From JAAYDH01 sp964345825 (GTDB lineage: Bacteria; Bacillota_I; Bacilli_A; RFN20; CAG-826), in the NCBI GenBank assembly GCA_964345825.1, contig CAYFSI010000005.1, positions 1 through 47,558 of the forward strand: DNA of 47,558 bases, written 5' to 3'. Below, piece after piece: positions 41,940-47,558 of this stretch (position 1 is its first letter; each line of letters starts with the position of its first letter). Made by a program: the position numbers and the translations under genes. The notes beneath the pieces are model-generated. The model worked only from the letters and a program-made list of their open reading frames with translations, did not search any database and was not told the DNA's origin.

Positions 41940-42688
41940 AGTGTTCCTTTAATTAAGTTTGCTCCTAAAGAAATAACAAGCATGACCAAAATTGCTAAAA
42001 ATGAATATGCAAAAACGGGAACCATGTTTCCTGGATTATTCTCTTGGGCATACCTAATCGCCACTCCAAGACCATAGCCGGTAAATCCCGAAAGAGCTTC
42101 TGCCATGATTTCAATCTTGATTGATAAAGCAAAAGAAGAAGCTACTCCAACGAGAACATAAGGCATGGCGAGAGGAAGTTTGATTTGGAAATTACCGCGT
42201 AAAGTAGATCGGCAATCTAATTTCATGGCTTCAATGATGTTACTATCAATATTTTTGATGCCATTGCTTGTCGCTTCATAAATAATTGGAAAGACAAGCA
42301 AAATAACTGTCAATATCGGAAGATTTTTTGCTTTAACTAAAACGAGAAATAAGAAGACCACCGCGACAGTAGGAATGGCTTTTAAAACAGTCATAATTGG
42401 CGAGAAGAATTTTTGAAAGGAAGGGGAGTTTCCTGCGATAGCTCCGAAGAAAAGTCCAATCGCGAAAGCAACGAGAAAACCGATAAATAGTTTTAGAAGT
42501 GAATACCCTAAGCTAAGATAAAAATAGCTTTTACTAAGAATAGTAAATGAGTAAGTAAGGGTTCTTATCGGGTCTGGGAATATCGCTATAGGCTCGTTGA
42601 TTATAATGGAAACTAACCACCATAAAAGAAGGAAAGTGATAATGCCTAAACCGTAAAGGAAATATTTATTGGTAATAAATTTCTTCAA
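41924..42688 (-). CDS. ABC transporter permease (SsuC/TauC/ThiX-like)
   Basis: 254 residues with six hydrophobic helices. The BPD inner-membrane signature, the EAA-type loop, appears as EAMKLDCRSTLRGNFQIKLP. Related permeases move nitrate, sulfonates, taurine or thiamine precursors. A TTG start at 42688 is preferred: it has GGAG at good spacing and gives MKKFITNKYFLYG, whereas the ATG 36 nt further up overlaps the lipoprotein gene deeply. The cognate ATPase gene is not adjacent. Confidence 0.85.
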   Translation of the reverse strand: MKKFITNKYFLYGLGIITFLLLWWLVSIIINEPIAIFPDPIRTLTYSFTILSKSYFYLSLGYSLLKLFIGFLVAFAIGLFFGAIAGNSPSFQKFFSPIMTVLKAIPTVAVVFLFLVLVKAKNLPILTVILLVFPIIYEATSNGIKNIDSNIIEAMKLDCRSTLRGNFQIKLPLAMPYVLVGVASSFALSIKIEIMAEALSGFTGYGLGVAIRYAQENNPGNMVPVFAYSFLAILVMLVISLGANLIKGTLKKRL

Positions 42689-43601
42689 GCGTGTTCTCCA
42701 TTCCAAATAAATTGATGTATGCATCAACCGCTTCTTTATTATTTAAAGCATTTAAATATCCTAATCCGAGGCCATTATCTTCCATGACTTCTTGAATGGT
42801 GGTACTATCGACCCCAAAACGGGAAATTGCTAAATCGACATCATTCAATAAATCAATCCCTTCTTTTATTTTATTGGGATGATCAATTCCATTTTCAATA
42901 TCGTTTTTCAAAGTATTCAGTAAATAGTTAACATCACTATGATTGGCGGAGTTTTTGATAAAAATTGAAGCTTGCATAAGCGGCAATCCATCACTTTTTG
43001 TCTTATATGCTTCCTGAACATCAACATAGATAGAAGCATCTGCATTGCTTTGTAATGCTTTATAAAGAACTGGTTGAGCGATAAAAACATAATCGGCGAC
43101 GTTTCCAGTCGCAACGTTGGTGCCAGTCACAAGAGCAGAAGCAGCATTAGCTACATTCGTGACATATTCAACGCCTGAATCAAATTCATTTCCATAAAGG
43201 TAATGAAATATTTTGCTCGGAACAGCACCAGCCGTTCCGAACAAGACAATGGTGTCTCCATCGTTCATTTCCTCGTCAATGTCATTTCCTGTGGCAGCAA
43301 TAAAAAAGTTTCCAAGAGTAATAGTGGAAGCGAGCTTATAAGGCGCGCCATTTTGGATCGCATTTATCCCACTTGTCGTATCGATGACAATCAAATCGTA
43401 TTCCGAATTTTCAATCATCTGAGCGGTAATATTAGTAGGAGTTCCATTAGTTTCGAAATTGACATCGGTTGCGTAATTGTAAAAAGCAATAGCGGGAGCT
43501 CCATTGGGAGTAAGAATTTTAAAAGGAAGTTCATGACTAACACTCCCACACCCAGTGAGTATCATGCTGGTCATTGTTAACAGGGCTATTTTATTTTTCA
43601 T
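42666..43601 (-). CDS. ABC transporter substrate-binding lipoprotein (NMT1/SsuA-like)
   Basis: 311 residues. The lipoprotein signal peptide ends in the lipobox ILTGC with Cys18 as the lipidated residue. The rest fits the periplasmic-binding fold used with SsuC/ThiX-type permeases: LPFKILTPNGAPAIAFYN opens lobe 1 and VPSKIFHYLYG is typical of the second-lobe entry. The substrate is not predictable; thiamine precursors, aliphatic sulfonates or other small anions are options. It is divergent from a Crp/Fnr-type regulator with 53 nt between them. Confidence 0.85.
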   Translation of the reverse strand: MKNKIALLTMTSMILTGCGSVSHELPFKILTPNGAPAIAFYNYATDVNFETNGTPTNITAQMIENSEYDLIVIDTTSGINAIQNGAPYKLASTITLGNFFIAATGNDIDEEMNDGDTIVLFGTAGAVPSKIFHYLYGNEFDSGVEYVTNVANAASALVTGTNVATGNVADYVFIAQPVLYKALQSNADASIYVDVQEAYKTKSDGLPLMQASIFIKNSANHSDVNYLLNTLKNDIENGIDHPNKIKEGIDLLNDVDLAISRFGVDSTTIQEVMEDNGLGLGYLNALNNKEAVDAYINLFGMENTLEEIYYQ

Positions 43602-43615
43602 ATTATTTTCCTCGT

Positions 43616-43643
43616 TTGTTATTTTATCAAAATAATATACAAT
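43616..43643 (+). promoter_or_regulatory. Promoter of the Crp/Fnr regulator, near-leaderless
   Basis: TTGTTA (43616-43621), 16 bp and TACAAT (43638-43643), then 11 nt to the ATG at 43655. The predicted leader is about 5 nt, with no ribosome-binding site. Confidence 0.6.
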
Positions 43644-43654
43644 AATGTGTGATT

Positions 43655-44275
43655 ATGCTCACAGATGATACTAAGAAAAAAACCTGCTTATTATGTTGGA
43701 TAAAAGACAACGAAAAGAGTTTTTTTCGTTTTGAAAACTTTACTCGTGGTCAAATTATTTTCCACGAAGATGAAAAATGTCAGGAACTTGGATTAATCAT
43801 AAAAGGAGAGGTGATTATTTCCTCTTATACCTATCATGGAGAAGAAATTGTTTATAACGTTTTAAAAGAAAATGATGTCTTTGGAAACAATCTTATATTC
43901 TCAAGCGACCCTCATTATCGAGGTAACATTATCGTGAACAAACCTTCAAGAGTAGCCTTTATTACTCGTAAATCGCTGCTGACTTTATTAAGACAAAATG
44001 AGGGGTTTTTGACCTCATATTTGCAAATACAATCTGACTTTGGAAAACGACTTAACGCAACCATTAAATTGCTTTCTTTTTCTAATGCAGAAGAGAGATT
44101 TATGTATTATCTTTTTTTGAATGATAATCGCATTAATTTTTCTAATGTCACTTCGTTAGCAAAAGAGATTTTTTTGAAAAGAGAAACGCTTTCTCGTCTA
44201 TTAAGTAAACTATCCAAAAATAACAAAATCACTCGCTACCGGAATTTAATTGTTAATAATGAAAAAAGCCGCTAA
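43655..44275 (+). CDS. Crp/Fnr-family transcription regulator
   Basis: 206 residues. A cyclic-nucleotide-binding-like beta-barrel (about 20-115, with LGLIIKGEVIISSYTYHGEE and GNNLIFSS) is followed by the dimer helix and a winged helix (LAKEIFLKRETLSRLLSKLS). Only two cysteines (11 and 14, CLLC) lie at the N terminus, fewer than the four needed for an Fnr [4Fe-4S] cluster. It sits between the divergent ABC lipoprotein gene and the end of the feo operon, so either could be its target. A GTG at 43649 is an alternative start. Confidence 0.85.
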   Translation: MLTDDTKKKTCLLCWIKDNEKSFFRFENFTRGQIIFHEDEKCQELGLIIKGEVIISSYTYHGEEIVYNVLKENDVFGNNLIFSSDPHYRGNIIVNKPSRVAFITRKSLLTLLRQNEGFLTSYLQIQSDFGKRLNATIKLLSFSNAEERFMYYLFLNDNRINFSNVTSLAKEIFLKRETLSRLLSKLSKNNKITRYRNLIVNNEKSR

Positions 44276-44305
44276 AACGCGACTATTTCCTTTGAAATTG
44301 CTTAA

Positions 44306-44488
44306 TTATTTAGTTTTATATTTCTTTCGATATGCTTTTAGCAACTTTTTCTTATTGCCCAAAAGCGCGCAAGAAGAACAATCTCCCGTTGGTTTATGTT
44401 TGACCTTTTTATAAAGCCAAGTACCAAAAACTCCCCCAACGATAGCGAGGCATGCAATGATGACAATTATCTCCAAAAGCATGTTCAT
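44306..44488 (-). CDS. FeoB-associated Cys-rich membrane protein
   Basis: 60 residues. A single N-terminal helix (about 4-25) is followed by a basic tail containing DCSSCALLG, the short Cys motif of the FeoB-associated (FeoC-like) family. It starts 1 nt after the feoB stop region and closes the feo operon. An ATG two codons further in is equally possible. Confidence 0.85.
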   Translation of the reverse strand: MNMLLEIIVIIACLAIVGGVFGTWLYKKVKHKPTGDCSSCALLGNKKKLLKAYRKKYKTK

Positions 44489-44489
44489 A

Positions 44490-46745
44490 TTACAATCCTA
44501 TCCTCTGCTTATTATCTTGATGTTTGTTAATCAAAAAAATGGTAACAATTCCTATACTAAAAACACCGAGAAAAATAAAGCTTGTCCACCACCAAGAACC
44601 AACCATATAAATCATGCTTGAAACAATGTAAGAAGTAGTAATCCAAAAAATCAATGTGCCTGCAAATTTGCTCTTGGGCAATTCTGCCTTAGCGGTTACG
44701 ACAGCCGCGAAACACGGAATCGTCAACAAGTTAAAAGCAATGAAGGATATCAAAGCGGGAATTGTAATTCCAGTTCCTTGAATCATTGTGGCAACAGCCG
44801 CGATTCCGCCATCTCCTCCAACATCAATAATTGAACCAGCCACACATGCTCCTAAAACACCAAAAGTCGAGATTACATTTTCTTTGGCAATTAAACCTGA
44901 AAAAGCAGCGACAACGAAAACCCAACTAAAGGCGGTAAGTTGAGATCCGAATCCTAATGGAGTAAATAATGGAGTAACTAACTGACCTAAACCCGCGAGA
45001 ATTGATTTATCGATGTCGACATCATCTAGATATTGCCAGTTGAAAGAAAAATGTGAAAAGAACCAAATAATAATTGTAAAGGCCAAAATAACAGTAAATG
45101 CTTTTTTTAAGAAATGTTTAGCTTTATCCCAAAGATGAATCATTAAAGCTTTAAATTGAGGAAGATGATAAGCAGGAAGCTCCATAATAAAAGGAGGAAC
45201 CGCTCCACGCATTATCGTGGCTCGCATTAATAGAATTGAAACAATCGCCACACTCATTCCCAGCAAATACATACTAAAAGTAATGATATCGGCGTTTCCA
45301 ATACCAAATTGTTGAATAATACCACCCGCTACTGCAGTTAATATTGGCAATTTTGCACCACAAGAGAAAAAAGGAATAACTCGTATTGTGGCAATCTTTT
45401 CATTGTCGTTTGATAAGGTGCGAGTATTAATCATGGCAGGAATGGAACATCCAAAACCCATAATCATCGGCATCAAAGAACGACCTGTTAAGCCAAAACG
45501 GCGGAAAAGACGATCAAGAATAAACGCCACACGAGCCATATATCCTGAATCTTCTAATATAGAGAAGAACAAGAAAAGTAAAAGAATTTGGGGAAGAAAT
45601 GAAATAACGGCGAATACTCCCCCAAGCATCCCGTTGGTGATTAAACCTGAAACCCATTGAGGAGATGTCGATAGCCATCCCTGAACGACATCCGTGAGCC
45701 ATGAAGTGGTGCTTCCTAACAAATTGGCAAAGACAACCCCTATTGAATTAATGCCACCCGAAGTCCAAAACAAACCCTCAAAGAAGGTCCCCTCAAAACT
45801 GGGGGCGACATTAGTGAATAATCCACCTAAGAAAAAAAGATTTTCACTAAAGGTCATATGAAATATGAAAAATAGAATAAACAAGAAAATGGGAATGCCT
45901 AACCATTTATTTGTTAGGACACGATCAATTTTATCCGATGTCGAAAAAGTTTTTGTTATCTCATTATTTTTCTTAGTTTTTGCCTTCGAAAAATTGCTTG
46001 TGATGTGCTTATATCTACTATCGGCAACGATAGCTTCTAAATCTGAACCAAAGGTTTCATCTTTGAAATATTTCTTAAATTCATCAACAACACCTAATAG
46101 TTGTGGGTGATTTTTTATTTCAATTTCATCGTTCTCGACTAATTTTATCGCGTGGAACAAAGGATTATCAACTCTTAATCCCTTAAAAGAAAGTTCAATA
46201 TCGTTAATCAAATGGCTGAGACTTGAATTTAAAAGAACACTTGATGCTTCTCGCTTTTTGAGTGATTCTTCATAGGCCCGATTCATTAGTTCTTCAAGCC
46301 CTTCTTCTTTGGAAGCAGAAATGCATACAACCGGTACACCAACCTCTTTTTCTAATAGTAGTGAATCAATAATGTCACCGTTTTTTCTAACCGCATCCAT
46401 CATGTTTAAAGCGATGATGATTGGAACATCGATTTCTAATAATTGTGTGGTCAAATATAGATTTCTTTCTAAATTGGTGGAATCAATGACGTTTATGACA
46501 CAATCTGGTTTTTCATCAATGATAAAATTACGAGAAATTACTTCCTCTGAAGTATAAGGAGATAATGAATAGATACCAGGTAAATCAACAATAGAAATTG
46601 GCTCTTTACCTTTCTTATACTTACCCTCCTTTTTTTCGACAGTTACTCCTGGCCAATTACCTACATAAGCCGAAGAACCAGTCAAAGAATTAAAAAGAGT
46701 GGTTTTTCCACAGTTTGGGTTTCCCGCTAAAGCGAATCTTTTCAT
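44490..46745 (-). CDS. feoB: Ferrous iron transport protein B
   Basis: 751 residues. The N-terminal G domain has GNPNCGKTTLFN, DLPGIYSL and the G4 motif NMMD. A helical insertion follows, then the membrane part with two Gate repeats, including FLPQILLLFLFFSILEDSGY, GFGCSIPAM and PFFSCGAKLPI. It imports Fe2+ driven by nucleotide hydrolysis. It overlaps feoA (ATGA). The whole operon is one unit starting from a good promoter at 47.07 kb. Confidence 0.96.
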   Translation of the reverse strand: MKRFALAGNPNCGKTTLFNSLTGSSAYVGNWPGVTVEKKEGKYKKGKEPISIVDLPGIYSLSPYTSEEVISRNFIIDEKPDCVINVIDSTNLERNLYLTTQLLEIDVPIIIALNMMDAVRKNGDIIDSLLLEKEVGVPVVCISASKEEGLEELMNRAYEESLKKREASSVLLNSSLSHLINDIELSFKGLRVDNPLFHAIKLVENDEIEIKNHPQLLGVVDEFKKYFKDETFGSDLEAIVADSRYKHITSNFSKAKTKKNNEITKTFSTSDKIDRVLTNKWLGIPIFLFILFFIFHMTFSENLFFLGGLFTNVAPSFEGTFFEGLFWTSGGINSIGVVFANLLGSTTSWLTDVVQGWLSTSPQWVSGLITNGMLGGVFAVISFLPQILLLFLFFSILEDSGYMARVAFILDRLFRRFGLTGRSLMPMIMGFGCSIPAMINTRTLSNDNEKIATIRVIPFFSCGAKLPILTAVAGGIIQQFGIGNADIITFSMYLLGMSVAIVSILLMRATIMRGAVPPFIMELPAYHLPQFKALMIHLWDKAKHFLKKAFTVILAFTIIIWFFSHFSFNWQYLDDVDIDKSILAGLGQLVTPLFTPLGFGSQLTAFSWVFVVAAFSGLIAKENVISTFGVLGACVAGSIIDVGGDGGIAAVATMIQGTGITIPALISFIAFNLLTIPCFAAVVTAKAELPKSKFAGTLIFWITTSYIVSSMIYMVGSWWWTSFIFLGVFSIGIVTIFLINKHQDNKQRIGL

Positions 46746-46984
46746 AATCGCTTTACTCCCATTTCACAAACAATGAACTCGGCTTCTGAATTTCTTAATG
46801 TTAATTCATAACCACGAACATGTATTTCAAGTGGGTCCCCAAAAGGAGCCTTTTTTCTTAAATATATTTCCGCTCCCGGAGTTATTCCCATATCAAAAAG
46901 GCGTCGACGAATCTTGCCTTCGCCGAGGACGTTGCATACAATTCCATATTCGCCGATTGCGAACTCATTTAGTTTCTTTTGCAT
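46742..46984 (-). CDS. feoA: Ferrous iron transport protein A
   Basis: 80 residues, an SH3-like beta-barrel: EGKIRRRLFDMGITPGAEI is the family signature, followed by PFGDPLEIHVRGYELTLR. FeoA interacts with FeoB at the membrane. AAAGGAGAAC lies at good distance before the ATG. It is the first gene of the feo operon, divergent from the copper ATPase gene. Confidence 0.95.
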   Translation of the reverse strand: MQKKLNEFAIGEYGIVCNVLGEGKIRRRLFDMGITPGAEIYLRKKAPFGDPLEIHVRGYELTLRNSEAEFIVCEMGVKRL

Positions 46985-47045
46985 ATTTGTTCTCCTTTTG
47001 TGCTAACTGGGAACACCATTAGACATTCTTTAAATTCTTATAGCA

Positions 47046-47098
47046 GTTAGACATGACTAACCGTATATGTTATACAATGTTGGGTTTATTTAAGTCAA
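47046..47098 (-). promoter_or_regulatory. feo promoter with palindromic operator candidate
   Basis: On the minus strand TTGACT (47093-47098), 18 bp and TATAAC (47069-47074). Directly at the predicted start lies GTTAGACATGACTAAC (47046-47061), a 16-bp palindrome with one mismatched pair. GTTAG/CTAAC arms resemble DtxR/IdeR-type boxes, which would fit iron repression; the match is by eye. Confidence 0.65.
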
Positions 47099-47107
47099 GC
47101 ACAAAGT

Positions 47108-47136
47108 TTGTTGGAACTAACCTGCTGTGCTAAAAT
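47108..47136 (+). promoter_or_regulatory. Copper-ATPase promoter, near-leaderless
   Basis: TTGTTG (47108-47113), 17 bp and TAAAAT (47131-47136). The ATG follows after 10 nt, giving a leader of about 4 nt and no ribosome-binding site. Confidence 0.6.
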
Positions 47137-47146
47137 TACTTCATAT

Positions 47147-47558
47147 ATGAAAAAGAAACACAAATTTTTAGTAAAAGGGATGACCTGTAGCGCTTGCCAA
47201 GTCCATGTTGAACACGCCGTGAATAAAATTCCTGGAGTGGACAATGTTGTTGTCAATTTAATCAATAATACATTGGAATATGAAAGCGATGGTGTGAGTG
47301 ATAGAACAATCACTAACGCTGTCAAAAGTGCTGGCTATCAAGCAGTGCCGTTTCAAAAAATAGATTACCGAACTCAAGAGAAAAATAAAGGGAGATCCTT
47401 AATAGTTTCCTTAGTGTTGTTAGTTTTCTTGCTTTACGTTGCAATGGGCCCAATGATTCATTTGCCTCTTCCACCTTTCTTCAATGACACATATGGAGGA
47501 ATATATCTTTCAATCACTCAATTCGTGTTGTTGATTCCAATCGTAATTCTTAATTTTC
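47147..47558 (+). CDS. copA: Copper-translocating P-type ATPase, N-terminal part (cut by window end)
   Basis: 137 codons are present and the frame is open at the window end. An HMA domain with GMTCSACQVHVE (metal ligands Cys14 and Cys17) fills the first 70 residues. The first membrane helix follows (SLVLLVFLLYVAMGPMIHLP), whose AMGPM-type sequence is typical of CopA. The ATPase core lies outside the window, so other P1B metals cannot be fully excluded. No CopY-type operator was recognised in the shared promoter region with feo. Confidence 0.87.
   Translation, partial: MKKKHKFLVKGMTCSACQVHVEHAVNKIPGVDNVVVNLINNTLEYESDGVSDRTITNAVKSAGYQAVPFQKIDYRTQEKNKGRSLIVSLVLLVFLLYVAMGPMIHLPLPPFFNDTYGGIYLSITQFVLLIPIVILNF

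Noticed and set aside
1..47558. Mollicute-type genetic code with TGA as tryptophan
   Set aside because: Full-length conserved proteins end at TGA or TAA as expected, and tryptophan is encoded by TGG throughout, so the standard code applies.

Overview
The window looks like a chromosome segment of a low-GC, Gram-positive bacterium of the Bacilli, probably from a deep, reduced lineage near the Erysipelotrichales, RF39 or Acholeplasma-like groups. The evidence is the AT-rich sequence, RNase Y, RNA polymerase delta subunit, long-form HPF, MEP-pathway IspF, and teichoic-acid and phosphocholine genes. TGA is used as a stop, and full-length proteins are obtained with the standard code, so this is not a code-4 mollicute. 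The exact taxon is inference.

Layout. 0.3-6.0 kb (+): an RNA-processing and tRNA-modification block (rny, ymdB, miaB, a ricA-like gene, miaA, tcdA). 6.1-11.0 kb (+): two ABC transporter half-units, each an ATPase fused to an FtsX/MacB-type permease, the second with an ectodomain of about 500 residues. 11.0-16.4 kb (+): ychF, ispF, argS, rpoE, nrnA and a cysQ-like gene. 16.5-20.2 kb (-): tarJ, tarI, licD and a CpoA-like glycolipid glycosyltransferase. With the licA-like kinase at 24.3-25.1 kb these suggest a phosphocholine-decorated polyol-phosphate or glycolipid surface polymer. 20.3-24.3 kb: tRNA-Gln(CTG) behind nfu, an unknown gene, and a three-gene FAD-oxidoreductase/DUF1667 operon. 25.2-25.7 kb (-): five tRNA genes (Val, Tyr, Gln, Lys, Leu). 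25.8-31.3 kb: pgi with an S1-domain gene, a HAD phosphatase, a LemA-like protein, pepF and a small membrane protein.

31.5-36.4 kb is the accessory part. It holds a TPM-like pseudogene, a DUF1538 membrane protein with two PII-like partner proteins (the best candidate for a little-described system), a frameshifted and truncated YfhO-like gene, and a fragment of phage DNA (a small ORF plus DUF2800 interrupted by two in-frame TAG codons). It ends at a tRNA-Leu(GAG). 36.7-41.9 kb (+): pduL, a TSCPD protein, a divergent SAM-riboswitch-like leader with metK, hpf, a Cof-type HAD and two unknown genes. 41.9-47.6 kb: an ABC permease and lipoprotein pair without an ATPase, a Crp/Fnr regulator, a feoA-feoB-feoC-like iron operon (-), and the start of a copper P-type ATPase that runs off the end.

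Across the window many operon-leading genes have no Shine-Dalgarno sequence. They carry a -10 box 6-15 nt from the ATG, so leaderless or very short-leader transcripts look common. Genes inside operons overlap by 1-14 nt (ATGA or TAATG) or have clear AGGAGG-type sites. Intrinsic terminators are short, strong and often serve both of two converging genes.
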